From Porticoccus sp964608185 (GTDB lineage: Bacteria > Pseudomonadota > Gammaproteobacteria > Pseudomonadales > Porticoccaceae): DNA of 53,174 nt. Of this stretch, positions 28,201 through 36,605 are shown piece by piece (position 1 is the stretch's first letter; the number at the start of each line of letters is the position of its first letter). The stretch covers positions 1 through 53,174 of the forward strand of contig CAZSMR010000004.1 of assembly GCA_964608185.1 (NCBI GenBank), read 5' to 3'. The translations under genes and the position numbers were made by a program. The notes below the pieces were generated by a model. That model did no database searches. It worked only from the letters and a program-made list of their open reading frames with translations, and was not told the origin of the DNA.

Positions 28201-28980
28201 GAGGTTGTGGGTCAAGTTGCCACAGATTTGTTTAATGACGCACAGGTAATGCTTAAAGAACTAATTAAAGAGAAAAAAATCAAGGCATCTGCTGTATTTG
28301 GATTATGGCCGGCTAATACAATAAATCATGATGATATTGAGGTTTACTCAAATCAATCTAGAACCGAGGTCAACGCTGTGCTTCATACTATTAGACAGCA
28401 GTCATCTAAAAATAATGATGTTACAGAGATGCTTTCTTTGGGAGATTTTATTGCGCCCAAGGAGACTAATATAAGTGACTACATAGGTGGATTTGCGGTT
28501 ACAACTGGCATAGGTGTTGAAGACCTAGCAGCTGAGTATGAGGCAAAAGGTGATGATTACAATAGTATTATGATTAAAGCGCTAGCAGATCGGCTAGCAG
28601 AAGCATTTGCAGAGCACTTGCACACAAGAATTAGAAAAGAATTCTGGGGATACTCTGTAGACGAAAATTTTGATAATGAAGCTCTTATAAAAGAAAAATA
28701 TCAAGGAATAAGACCAGCTCCCGGTTATCCATCTTGTCCGGATCATACAGAAAAAGAACAATTATTTAATTTACTGAATGTGGATCAGAATATAGGTATT
28801 AACCTAACTGAAAGTTTTGCTATGAGACCAGCTGCTTCAGTCAGTGGATGGTATTTTTCTCACCCTGAATCAAAATATTTTAATGTAGGAAAAATAAACC
28901 AAGATCAACTAGAAAGCCTAGCAAACAGAAAAGGATTGCCTTTACCGGAAATGAAGAGATGGCTGAGGCCTAACTTATAA
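25282..28980 (+). CDS. metH: Cobalamin-dependent methionine synthase
   Basis: Transfers the methyl group from methyltetrahydrofolate to homocysteine through methylcobalamin. All four modules of the 1,232-residue enzyme are present (E. coli 1,227). The homocysteine domain has DGAMGTMIQ and Zn ligands C252, C315 and C316 (GGCCGTTPE). The folate domain has NVGERCNVTGS. The B12 cap and Rossmann part has DVHDIG with the lower-ligand H764 and SGLITPS. The C-terminal reactivation domain binds S-adenosylmethionine, with RPAPGYPSCPDH. Use of this isozyme implies access to vitamin B12. A 32-bp palindrome overlapping its putative promoter suggests specific repression. No strong ribosome site precedes the ATG. 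Confidence 0.98.
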   Translation: MDKNLNNRDIRIKNLYTEASRRILILDGAMGTMIQRHNFSETDYRGERFKNFDRDVAGNNDLLSITQPETIKDIHLGYLKSGADIVETNTFNSTSISLADYGMEDLVYELNKAGAELAREACDKISTPEKPRWVAGVLGPTSRTLSISPDVNDPAARNTNFDELVDTYIDATKALIEGGSDIILIETIFDTLNAKAAIFAVKSAFEELGVELPIMISGTITDASGRTLSGQTPEAFWNSVSHAKPFSIGLNCALGAKELRPHIEELSRISNTFVSAHPNAGLPNEFGEYDETPVETSAIVTEFAESGFINIIGGCCGTTPEHIEEIAISVKKFKPRSIPIIKPACRLSGLEAYTISQDSLFVNVGERCNVTGSARFKKLILDGKYEEALVVARLQVEDGAQIIDINMDEGMLDAVEAMTTFTKLIASEPDISKIPLMIDSSKWHVIESGLKWVQGKCIVNSISLKEGEETFIKQAKLCQKYGAAVVVMAFDTKGQADSLERRKEICGRSYNILVDEVGFSPEDIIFDPNIFAVATGIEEHNNYAVDFIESTRWIKENLPLALISGGVSNVSFSFRGNNPVREAVHSVFLLYAIRAGLSMGIVNAGQLSVYSEIPKELREKVEAVILNVSPEGTENLVSIAQDYHIDGPKKDNKADLEWRSWPIEKRLEHALVKGITTYIIEDTEECRLNTKRPLHVIEGPLMDGMNVVGDLFGAGKMFLPQVVKSARVMKQSVAHLQPFIEQEKGEKAQYNGKILMATVKGDVHDIGKNIVGVVLGCNNYEVIDLGVMVSAEKIIEVAVQEKVDIIGLSGLITPSLDEMVHIASELERQKLNFPLLIGGATTSKAHTAVKIDPGYHHNQTIYVADASRAVGVAGKLLNKEEKDAYIAGIQLDYEQVRARMSNRRPRNNSLTYDEAKEARRKINWKGYIPPIPKTLGVNILEDYPLESLLDTIDWTPFFITWDLAGKYPKILSDEVVGQVATDLFNDAQVMLKELIKEKKIKASAVFGLWPANTINHDDIEVYSNQSRTEVNAVLHTIRQQSSKNNDVTEMLSLGDFIAPKETNISDYIGGFAVTTGIGVEDLAAEYEAKGDDYNSIMIKALADRLAEAFAEHLHTRIRKEFWGYSVDENFDNEALIKEKYQGIRPAPGYPSCPDHTEKEQLFNLLNVDQNIGINLTESFAMRPAASVSGWYFSHPESKYFNVGKINQDQLESLANRKGLPLPEMKRWLRPNL

Positions 28981-28995
28981 CTAGGAACGATAAAC

Positions 28996-29223
28996 ATGCA
29001 AGAGGAGGTCGATGAAAATGATTCAAAACCTAGGTTCTGGACTATTGTAGCTAGTACTCTGGCAGCATTTATTGGAGTACAGAGTAATAGCAACAGGATT
29101 AGGGATTTTAAGTATGGAAATATATATAGTTTTATTATAGCGGGAATTATATTTACTATATTTTTTATTATTTGTGTTGTTTCTATTGTGCAAGCAGTAC
29201 TAAATAACTCTGGATTTCAATGA
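28996..29223 (+). CDS. DUF2970 family small membrane protein
   Basis: A 75-residue protein with an N-terminal acidic stretch, the family-like sequence FWTIVASTLAAFIGVQSNSN followed by RIRDFKYG, and a strong C-terminal membrane helix (residues about 47-68). This matches my memory of DUF2970, whose function is unknown. It lies 15 bases after the metH stop on the same strand and probably shares the metH transcript, so a link to methionine synthesis is conceivable but unproven. Confidence 0.75.
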   Translation: MQEEVDENDSKPRFWTIVASTLAAFIGVQSNSNRIRDFKYGNIYSFIIAGIIFTIFFIICVVSIVQAVLNNSGFQ

Positions 29224-29300
29224 AAACAAAGTTGATGAGTTAAAGAATTCTCTGAAATTACTTAATATAAATGAAAAAATTCAACCTAAATCAAATAATT

Positions 29301-29426
29301 TTAGTGGTTACTGAGCCAGAAAATGATTGTCACAACGAAAATGCATGCGAATCCAACAGCGGCAATAGCATCCACAGCACTGTTATCTTTTTTGTCTAAC
29401 TTACTATTGACGATTTCTTCTGGCAT
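29301..29426 (-). CDS. Predicted 41-residue single-span membrane protein
   Basis: The minus strand encodes a 41-residue protein starting MPEEIVNSKLDKKDNSAVD and ending in one hydrophobic helix (residues about 20-38, AIAAVGFACIFVVTIIFWL) and SNH. A charged N-terminal part followed by a single helix is typical of real small membrane proteins, and the composition is unlikely for random AT-rich sequence. A GAG lies about 11 bases upstream, so the ribosome site is weak. It is convergent with the DUF2970 gene. I do not recognise a named family. Confidence 0.5.
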   Translation of the reverse strand: MPEEIVNSKLDKKDNSAVDAIAAVGFACIFVVTIIFWLSNH

Positions 29427-29712
29427 ATCAGCAGTCTCATTTCTCGTTCAATTATATCTTTTATATATTTACTCAGTATATTGATTATAGCAATGTCGTT
29501 TCCTGTTGTCCCCATTCCTTCTTAATATATCAAGGTTCATTCGATTACATAAATAAGATATAGAATATACTTTGAATCATAATTTAGAATTATTATTATT
29601 TGGATAGTCCTAAAATACAGCATTTCTCTCTAAAACTAACTGTTTTCTATTATTTTTACTGCCAATAATGGATAATAAGCTACCGAAAAAACTATTTATC
29701 CTGTAAATATTT
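29427..29712. other. AT-rich intergenic region before sulfite reductase
   Basis: About 286 bases between the divergent 41-residue ORF and the sulfite reductase gene. The region is very AT-rich and must carry the promoter of the plus-strand cys genes, but no convincing -35/-10 pair, palindrome or RNA structure stands out. A 39-codon minus-strand frame (29396-29515) overlaps the small ORF and is not supported. Confidence 0.5.
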
Positions 29713-31410
29713 ATGTATATATACAACGATCAAGACCAAAAAATTATTGAGCAGCGTGTTTCTCAATTTAAAAATCAGACCGATCGCTATTTAGCTGGTG
29801 AGCTTACTAACGATGAGTTTCTTCCTTTGCGCCTACAAAACGGTTTATACATCCAGCGTCTTGCGCCAATGTTGCGTATTGCAGTTCCTTATGGCCTGTT
29901 GAATTCAACCCAATTAAGAAAGTTAGCTCATATTACGAGGCTTTATGATAAAGGTTATTGTCATGTCACTACTCGCCAGAACATTCAGCTCAACTGGCCT
30001 AAACTAGAAGACGTACCAAAAATACTAGCAGAACTTGCTGAGGTTCAGATGCATGCAGTACAAACTAGCGGAAATTGTATACGCAATACTACGTCCGATC
30101 AGTTTGCAGGAGTATCTAAAGATGAACTAGAAGATCCGCGTCCATGGTGTGAAATCATAAGACAATGGTCTACATTTCATCCAGAATTTGCATTCCTCCC
30201 ACGTAAATTTAAAATTGCCGTGTGTGGTACTGAAGGAGATAGAGCGGCGATACAGGTACATGACATAGGAATTCAGATTGTAAAAAATATATCTAATGAG
30301 CTAGGTTTTAAGATACTAGTAGGTGGCGGGCTTGGTCGCACGCCTGTTATTGGTTCAGTTATCCGCGAGTTTTTGCCTCAAGAAGATCTACTAACTTACC
30401 TTGATGCCATCCTGAGAGTCTATAATCGTCACGGAAATAGGTCTAACAAATATAAAGCTAGGATAAAGATCTTAGTGAAAGCTTGGACACCAGAAGTTTT
30501 TGCGCAAGAAGTAGAGGACGAATGGGATTATACCAAAGATACTCTTGGAAAATTGACCGGTGAAGAGATCAATAGGGTTAAAGAATTTTTCACTCAACCA
30601 CCTTACGAGCCTCTTGATGGTAAAAACCTAGATAAAGAATTATTAGCGTCAGCAAAAGAGAGTATCGCTTTTGGTAAATGGCTCAAAAGAAATGTTAGGG
30701 AACATAAAATAGAGGGTTATGTTTCCGTTACATTATCGTTAAAGCCAACTGGCGTTGCACCTGGTGATCTAACAGACACTCAGCTGGAAGCAATTGCAAA
30801 ATTGGCAGATGAATTCTCATTCAGTGAAGTTAGAGCAACACATAATCAAAATATAGTGCTAGCTGATGTTAATAAATCCAATCTATTTGAGTTGTGGAAA
30901 AAAGCAAAAATCGGTGGTTTCGCTACCCCAAATATTGACACACTTACAGATATGATCTGTTGTCCTGGAGGGGATTTTTGCTCTTTAGCCAACGCAAAAT
31001 CTATACCCATAGCTGAATCTATCCAGAGAAAGTTCGATGATATTGATTATGTTTATGATTTAGGCAATCTTTCGCTAAATATATCCGGTTGTATGAATGC
31101 TTGTGGACACAACCATGTAGGCAATATAGGCATACTAGGAGTCGATAAAAAAGGGGCGGAGTTTTATCAAATTCAATTAGGCGGTAGCTCTGGTATCGAT
31201 GCCTCTTTAGCAAAAGTCTTAGGGCCATCGTTTGGTGAAAGCGAGGTTCCTGGTGTTATTGAAAAAATCCTTGATACTTATATTCAACAACGAAAAGGTG
31301 ACGAGTTATTCATAGATACCTATCGTCGTATTGGGCCTGATCCTTTTAAGGATAGCGTTTATCCTAAAAACATAGCGATATCTGATACTCGCAGTAAGAA
31401 AGGTGCCTAG
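29713..31410 (+). CDS. cysI: Assimilatory sulfite reductase hemoprotein (nitrite/sulfite reductase family)
   Basis: Reduces sulfite to sulfide by six electrons using siroheme coupled to a [4Fe-4S] cluster. The 565-residue protein begins MYIYNDQDQ and has two ferredoxin-like half-domains and the sulfite-binding segments TTRQNIQLNW and TSGNCIRNTTSDQFAG. The cluster/siroheme cysteines are C417 and C423 (C-x5-C) and C460 and C464 (GCMNACGH). It closely resembles the Pseudomonas-type enzyme, which is also followed by a DUF934 gene. No cysJ-like flavoprotein and no cysH are adjacent, so the electron donor is not shown here. No clear Shine-Dalgarno precedes the ATG. Confidence 0.94.
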   Translation: MYIYNDQDQKIIEQRVSQFKNQTDRYLAGELTNDEFLPLRLQNGLYIQRLAPMLRIAVPYGLLNSTQLRKLAHITRLYDKGYCHVTTRQNIQLNWPKLEDVPKILAELAEVQMHAVQTSGNCIRNTTSDQFAGVSKDELEDPRPWCEIIRQWSTFHPEFAFLPRKFKIAVCGTEGDRAAIQVHDIGIQIVKNISNELGFKILVGGGLGRTPVIGSVIREFLPQEDLLTYLDAILRVYNRHGNRSNKYKARIKILVKAWTPEVFAQEVEDEWDYTKDTLGKLTGEEINRVKEFFTQPPYEPLDGKNLDKELLASAKESIAFGKWLKRNVREHKIEGYVSVTLSLKPTGVAPGDLTDTQLEAIAKLADEFSFSEVRATHNQNIVLADVNKSNLFELWKKAKIGGFATPNIDTLTDMICCPGGDFCSLANAKSIPIAESIQRKFDDIDYVYDLGNLSLNISGCMNACGHNHVGNIGILGVDKKGAEFYQIQLGGSSGIDASLAKVLGPSFGESEVPGVIEKILDTYIQQRKGDELFIDTYRRIGPDPFKDSVYPKNIAISDTRSKKGA

Positions 31411-31412
31411 TT

Positions 31413-31910
31413 ATGCCTAAAATTATTAAAGGTACTGAGGTAGCAGACGATCCTTGGATCATAATAGAGAAGGGATTTGAAGGCGAACTTCCTGCAGATC
31501 CACTTCTTTTATTGCCTATGCAATATTGGTTGGATAATAGAGACAAATTAAATCTTACAGTGACTGGAATATGGATTGATAGTGATGAGTCAGTAGAGCT
31601 GATAGGGCATGAAGCCAACTTATTTCCCCTAATAGCTGTAAATTTTCCAGTTTTTACAGATGGTAGGGGATTTTCAATTGGTAGGTTACTAAAAGAGCGG
31701 TATGAATTCACTGGCCAGCTTAGAGCTATAGGAAGCCCAATCCAGGATCAATTGTTTTATCTTATGAGATGCGGATTCACATCTTTTGACCTAAAAGATG
31801 GTATTGACCTAGAGTCCGCACTTTCGTCGCTGAATGATTTTGATGAGAGCTATCAAGGAGCAATTGTACCTCCTGAGCCACTATTTATTCGTAATTCTTT
31901 AAAAAAATAA
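31413..31910 (+). CDS. DUF934 family protein, sulfite-reduction partner
   Basis: A 165-residue soluble protein of the DUF934 family, which nearly always follows a Pseudomonas-type sulfite reductase gene and is described as probably involved in sulfite reduction. The conserved core is visible as FPVFTDGRGFSIGRLLKERY followed by GQLRAIG and DQLFYLMRCGFTSFDL. It starts 2 bases after the cysI stop, so translation is probably coupled. In many relatives cysH comes next, but here an antiporter gene follows after 128 bases. The biochemical role is unknown. Confidence 0.9.
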   Translation: MPKIIKGTEVADDPWIIIEKGFEGELPADPLLLLPMQYWLDNRDKLNLTVTGIWIDSDESVELIGHEANLFPLIAVNFPVFTDGRGFSIGRLLKERYEFTGQLRAIGSPIQDQLFYLMRCGFTSFDLKDGIDLESALSSLNDFDESYQGAIVPPEPLFIRNSLKK

Positions 31911-32038
31911 CTAGTAACTTATTATTTTTAACAAATTTAAAAACTTTTAGTAACTTATAGATCTATTTTGGTATCCTGTAATTACACACATGTCGCACTA
32001 ATTACTTTTTATGTAGCCATAGGAAAATGAGGATCGGT

Positions 32039-33205
32039 ATGAATGAGGCCGTATTTCAATCATTTTTTTTTATTTTTACGGGATCGGCGATAATTGCAAC
32101 AATAGCAATTTATGGGCGACAGCCTCTTCTTGTCAGCTATATTTTTCTGGGTGCATTAATTGGACCATTTGGCTTCGGCTGGGTTCCAGATATAAATCTT
32201 CTATCAGAGATTTCAGAAATTGGTATCATTTTCCTTTTGTTTCTTCTTGGCCTTGATCTTCAGCCTCAATCTTTGCTCTCGGCATTAAAAAAAGTCACTG
32301 TTGTAACATTTATAAGTTCAATTATATTTGCACTCATTGGCTACTTTGTAGCTTATCTATTTAACTATTCCCCAATAGAATGTCTAGTTATTGGTGCTGC
32401 TATGATGTTCTCAAGTACCCTTGTCTGCATCAAGTTACTTCCGACAACAATCTTGCATCATAAGCATGTCGGTGAAATGATCACTGGATTATTATTAATG
32501 CAAGATTTTCTGGCTATCTTTGTTTTATTGGTTCTTTTAAGTAGTACTAGCGGTCAAGTTAATTTAACAGAAATTGGGGTAACTCTTTTAACGCTTCCTT
32601 TACTTGTTTTCTTCGCCTGGGCTTTTGTAAAACTAGTGCTATTAAAACTAATTGCTAGGTTCGACCAAATGGGCGAGTATATTTTTCTCCTGTCAATTGG
32701 ATGGTGCATAGGATTGTCTGAAGCATCAGAATTACTAGGCTTATCAAGAGAAATTGGGGCATTTATAGCTGGTATAACTATTGCCTCTAGTCCCATTTCT
32801 CAACACATAGCCTTAACGCTAAAACCTCTTCGTGATTTTTTTCTAATAATGTTCTTCTTTTCTATAGGGGCTGGCTTTAACCTTAAATTTTTACCAGAGA
32901 TTGGTACAGCAGCTTTAGTGCTAGCCATTACTATGCTTGTGGTAAAGCCAATCGTTTTCAGATTCCTGCTAGAAAAACAAAGTGAGAAAAAAAATCTTGC
33001 ATGGGATATAGGGTTTCGTCTGGGACAAAACAGTGAGTTCTCCCTCCTCATAGCATACGTAGCATATAAAGCATCTATAATTAGCGGCTTAGCATCACAT
33101 CTGATTCAAGCTACAGCAATTTTCACATTCCTGATCTCAAGTTATATTGTCATTTACAACTTTCCTAACCCTATTGCCACTAACAAAAAACTAAGGCGAG
33201 ACTGA
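32039..33205 (+). CDS. Kef-type cation:proton antiporter (CPA2 family), membrane domain only
   Basis: A 388-residue protein with about 12 membrane helices and the CPA2 pattern: LGALIGPFGFG in the first repeat, GIIFLLFLLGLDL, MMFSSTLVCIKLLP, and LSREIGAFIAGITIASSPIS with the later FFFSIGAGFNLKF. KefB/KefC have a cytosolic NAD-binding (TrkA-N) domain after the membrane part; this protein ends right after the last helix, so it is the short form, likely Na+ or K+/H+ exchange without glutathione gating. The start at 32039 is chosen because GAGGA lies 5 bases upstream; ATG 32027 has AGG too close. The exact ion is unknown. Confidence 0.85.
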   Translation: MNEAVFQSFFFIFTGSAIIATIAIYGRQPLLVSYIFLGALIGPFGFGWVPDINLLSEISEIGIIFLLFLLGLDLQPQSLLSALKKVTVVTFISSIIFALIGYFVAYLFNYSPIECLVIGAAMMFSSTLVCIKLLPTTILHHKHVGEMITGLLLMQDFLAIFVLLVLLSSTSGQVNLTEIGVTLLTLPLLVFFAWAFVKLVLLKLIARFDQMGEYIFLLSIGWCIGLSEASELLGLSREIGAFIAGITIASSPISQHIALTLKPLRDFFLIMFFFSIGAGFNLKFLPEIGTAALVLAITMLVVKPIVFRFLLEKQSEKKNLAWDIGFRLGQNSEFSLLIAYVAYKASIISGLASHLIQATAIFTFLISSYIVIYNFPNPIATNKKLRRD

Positions 33206-33280
33206 CTTTTTTTAAACAGCAAACTACAATCATTACCTATAAGACACACTATCGTCTAATTAACTGGTAACTAAATATTT

Positions 33281-35017
33281 ATGAGTATAAAAGATCTTCT
33301 AAATAAACGTATTAAAGCAGCCATGAATGATGTGGGCGTACCCAGCAAATGCTCTCCTAGCATATCCGAGAGCATCAGGCCTGAATTTGGAGATTTTCAA
33401 GCCAACGGCGTAATGGCTGCGGCCAAAGTGATGGGTTCTAACCCACGTCAAGTTGCATTAGATGTTATAGCTAAACTTGATCTTAAGGGAATAGCTGAAA
33501 AAATAGAAATTGCTGGCCCTGGCTTTATAAATATTCATCTATCTAATGACTTTTTAACCGAAAGCATAATGAAGCTGAGTGTTGACAAAGCTTTAGGTAT
33601 TCGTAAGGTTCAGCCGCAAAAAATTGTTATTGATTACTCTTCACCAAATCTTGCTAAAGAAATGCATGTTGGACATCTTCGCAGTACCATTATTGGTGAT
33701 TCTGTAGCACGCACCCTAGAATTCTTAGGTCACAATGTGATCAGGCAAAATCATATGGGTGACTGGGGAACTCAGTTTGGTATGCTTATTGCAGAACTGG
33801 AAGATGAGCAAAGTACTAAGGAAAAACATAGTTTGCTCCTAGGTGATCTCGAGATATTTTATCAGCGATCAAAGAAGCATTTTGATAGAGATATAAATTT
33901 CGCTAACAAAGCTAGAGATTATGTTGTAAAACTCCAATCGGGAGACGAACATTGTCTGGGTCTTTGGAAAAATTTTATTGCTATATCCATAGCCCATATT
34001 GAGTCTATTTATCAGGATTTAAATGTAACGTTAAAAACATCTGATATTAAACCCGAGAGCTCATACAATGAAGATCTTGGAAAAATACTCGCTGATTTAA
34101 AAGATAAAAATCTTGCAGTTGAAGATCAGGGGGCTCAAGTAGTTTTTCTAAGTGAGCTATCAGATAAAAAAGGTACTCCAAGTGCTGTAATTATCGAAAA
34201 GTCAGGAGGAGGATTTTTATATGCGACAACCGATTTAGCAGCATTGCGTTATCGAAACGATAACCTAAAGCCAGATAGAATTTTATACTTTATAGATGCA
34301 CGCCAATCTCTCCATATGAAACAGGTATTTGTTTTAGCAAAAAAAGCTGAATTTGTTGATAAAAATATATCTCTTGAGCATCATGCATTTGGAACCATGA
34401 TGAGTAAAGATGGTAAGCCTTTTAAAACGCGCACAGGTGGCACAATCAAACTAAGCGAATTACTTAAGGAGGCTACTGAAAGGGCAACTGCTTTAGTAAA
34501 AACAAAAAATCCAGGCTTGCCAAAAGATGAGGTCACCAGTATTGCTAAAAAACTAGGTATCGGCGCAGTGAAATATGCAGATCTTAGTAAAACTCGAACC
34601 AACGATTATATTTTTAATTGGGATTCTATGCTTTGCTTCGAAGGAAACACAGCACCTTATCTTCAATATGCTTATACAAGAATTTATAGTTTGTTCGAGA
34701 AAGCTTCTATTCAACCGAACGACATTAATAAAAATATAGATATATGTACTGTATTTGAGAGAAATCTGGTATTAAGTCTGCTTCATTTTGGCGAAACGTT
34801 AGATCAGGTTGCCGCACAAGGATATCCACATATTTTATGCAACTATCTTTATAACTTAGCCAGCTCATATATGGTTTTTTACGAAAACTGTCCAGTATTC
34901 AAGGAAAATATTCCACTAGAAACAAGGGATAGTCGTTTGATGTTATCTAGAATTACATCGCAAATTTTAGAGAAAGGACTTAGTTTACTGGGCATAGAAG
35001 TTATGAAAAAAATGTAA
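33281..35017 (+). CDS. argS: Arginyl-tRNA synthetase
   Basis: Class I aminoacyl-tRNA synthetase that charges tRNA-Arg. The 578-residue protein (E. coli 577) has the N-terminal Add-1 domain, and the HIGH motif as HVGH (H129-H132, within SPNLAKEMHVGHLRSTI). MGDWGTQFG follows, then the KMSK-like segment MSKDGKPFKTRTGG, and a C-terminal DALR anticodon-binding domain with YAYTRI. The two nucleotide-binding motifs and the length show an intact gene. It is a single-gene unit, converging with der. Confidence 0.97.
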   Translation: MSIKDLLNKRIKAAMNDVGVPSKCSPSISESIRPEFGDFQANGVMAAAKVMGSNPRQVALDVIAKLDLKGIAEKIEIAGPGFINIHLSNDFLTESIMKLSVDKALGIRKVQPQKIVIDYSSPNLAKEMHVGHLRSTIIGDSVARTLEFLGHNVIRQNHMGDWGTQFGMLIAELEDEQSTKEKHSLLLGDLEIFYQRSKKHFDRDINFANKARDYVVKLQSGDEHCLGLWKNFIAISIAHIESIYQDLNVTLKTSDIKPESSYNEDLGKILADLKDKNLAVEDQGAQVVFLSELSDKKGTPSAVIIEKSGGGFLYATTDLAALRYRNDNLKPDRILYFIDARQSLHMKQVFVLAKKAEFVDKNISLEHHAFGTMMSKDGKPFKTRTGGTIKLSELLKEATERATALVKTKNPGLPKDEVTSIAKKLGIGAVKYADLSKTRTNDYIFNWDSMLCFEGNTAPYLQYAYTRIYSLFEKASIQPNDINKNIDICTVFERNLVLSLLHFGETLDQVAAQGYPHILCNYLYNLASSYMVFYENCPVFKENIPLETRDSRLMLSRITSQILEKGLSLLGIEVMKKM

Positions 35018-35068
35018 CTTGATATTTTAAGGTAACTACTGGTATCCAAAAAAATTCATATAAAATCC

Positions 35069-36463
35069 TTACTTTCTTTTTTTAACATGTTTCATTAATC
35101 TTCTTTTCTTTGATACCTGCCTACTTGTTAGTTTATTTTTTTTCCCCTCATAAGGATTTTCACCAGATCTATATTCAATTTTAACTGGCGTACCGTGAAG
35201 CTCGAGCACCCTGGAAAAAGTTTTCTCTAAATAGCGAGAATAGTGTCTTGGTATCTCATTTAGCTGATTACCATGAATAACTATAATTGGCGGATTCTTT
35301 CCTCCTGCATGAGCATAACGAAGCTTAATTCGTCTTCCTCTTACTAAAGGAGGCTGGTGATGAGCGACTGCATCTTGAAGAATTAATGTTAATTTATTAG
35401 TACTTAGTTTATCTGTTGCTGATGCATAAGATTTTTCTATTGACTGATACAGATTTCCTACACCTGTTCCGTGTAAAGCAGAAATAAAATGCATATCGGC
35501 AAATTCTACAAAATGTAATCGGCGGTCTAAATCAGCTTTCACGCGCTCCTTACTATAATCATCGAGGCCATCCCATTTATTTACTGCTAAAACTAACGCT
35601 CGACCTGCATTAACAATTGTTCCCATTAAGTGCATATCTTGGTCGACTAAGCCGACGTGTGCGTCAACAAGCAAAATGACGACATTGGCATCGTCTATTG
35701 ACTGTAAAGTTTTAACGATTGAAAATTTTTCCACCGTTAGTGAAATATTTTTGCGCTTTCGGATACCGGCAGTATCAATCAGAGTATATTTTTTATCTTT
35801 TCTTTCATATTCAATATATATACTATCTCTCGTTGTTCCAGGTTCATCAAAAACTACAACTCGTTCTTCCCCTAAAATTCTATTTACCAGTGTAGACTTT
35901 CCAACATTAGGTCTCCCTACAATAGCTATTTTTATACCATGCTCTTGATTTTCTTCTTTGCTTAAATCAATTTCAGGAAACGGCTCTAAAACATCCTCCA
36001 TTAAGTTCTTCACCCCACGTCCATGGGTAGCTGTAGTCGGGTAGACATTCCTAAGGCCTAATTCAAAAAATTCTGCAGAGGCTATATCTGGATTTACGCC
36101 ATCTATCTTATTGGCAACTAAATATACTAAGCACTCTTCTTCTCTCAAATACTTAGCTAGCTGGATATCTACTGGTGTTAGTCCGGTTCTGCTGTCCACA
36201 ATGAATAAAACTGCGTCAGCTTCTTTCATAGCCAGCATAGATTGCTCAGCCATAACAAAATCAATACCCTCATCTGTTCCAGTAATACCACCCGTATCTA
36301 TAAGCATAAATCTTCTTCCGAACATATCTCCTTCTCCGTATTTACGGTCACGAGTCAATCCAGGATAATTAGCCACAAGAGCATCCCGAGTCTTTGTTAG
36401 TCGGTTGAATAAAGTTGATTTTCCTACATTTGGACGGCCTACTAAGGCGAACACTGGGATCAT
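35069..36463 (-). CDS. der: Ribosome-biogenesis GTPase Der (EngA)
   Basis: Essential GTPase for 50S subunit assembly. The 464-residue protein has two tandem GTPase domains, each with the P-loop GRPNVGKST (first at residues 8-16, second near 182-190), DTGGI/DTAGI switch motifs and NKxD motifs (NKID, NKWD). A C-terminal KH-like domain and a Lys/Arg-rich tail (SKKRRLMKHVKKRK) follow. It comes after bamB, yfgM and hisS as in E. coli. The 142-base gap to bamB holds a 10-bp-stem hairpin, so der may also have its own transcription signal. Confidence 0.98.
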   Translation of the reverse strand: MIPVFALVGRPNVGKSTLFNRLTKTRDALVANYPGLTRDRKYGEGDMFGRRFMLIDTGGITGTDEGIDFVMAEQSMLAMKEADAVLFIVDSRTGLTPVDIQLAKYLREEECLVYLVANKIDGVNPDIASAEFFELGLRNVYPTTATHGRGVKNLMEDVLEPFPEIDLSKEENQEHGIKIAIVGRPNVGKSTLVNRILGEERVVVFDEPGTTRDSIYIEYERKDKKYTLIDTAGIRKRKNISLTVEKFSIVKTLQSIDDANVVILLVDAHVGLVDQDMHLMGTIVNAGRALVLAVNKWDGLDDYSKERVKADLDRRLHFVEFADMHFISALHGTGVGNLYQSIEKSYASATDKLSTNKLTLILQDAVAHHQPPLVRGRRIKLRYAHAGGKNPPIIVIHGNQLNEIPRHYSRYLEKTFSRVLELHGTPVKIEYRSGENPYEGKKNKLTSRQVSKKRRLMKHVKKRK

Positions 36464-36495
36464 TTGTTTAGGTCCATAAATATATTTTTACAGCA

Positions 36496-36529
36496 TCATT
36501 ATGAGCTTTTCTAGCTAGTCTCATAATGA
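36496..36529. repeat. Inverted repeat between bamB and der
   Basis: TCATTATGAG (36496-36505) and CTCATAATGA (36520-36529) form a perfect 10-bp stem around a 14-base loop that itself holds the palindrome CTAGCTAG. Neither side is followed by a T-run, so it is not a standard intrinsic terminator. It may be a processing or stability element between bamB and der. Confidence 0.5.
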
Positions 36530-36605
36530 ATGACAAAAAAATAGAAACAAAAAAACGCTTATAGAATTGACAGCAGAATTCTACAGGAAAAGATGATTAA
36601 TTATA

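Noticed and set aside
29396..29515. A 39-codon minus-strand frame starting MGTTGNDIAIINIL, overlapping the 41-residue ORF
   Set aside because: Its ATG touches an AGAAGGA with no spacing, the sequence has no clear helix or motif, and it shares bases with the better-supported small ORF in another frame.
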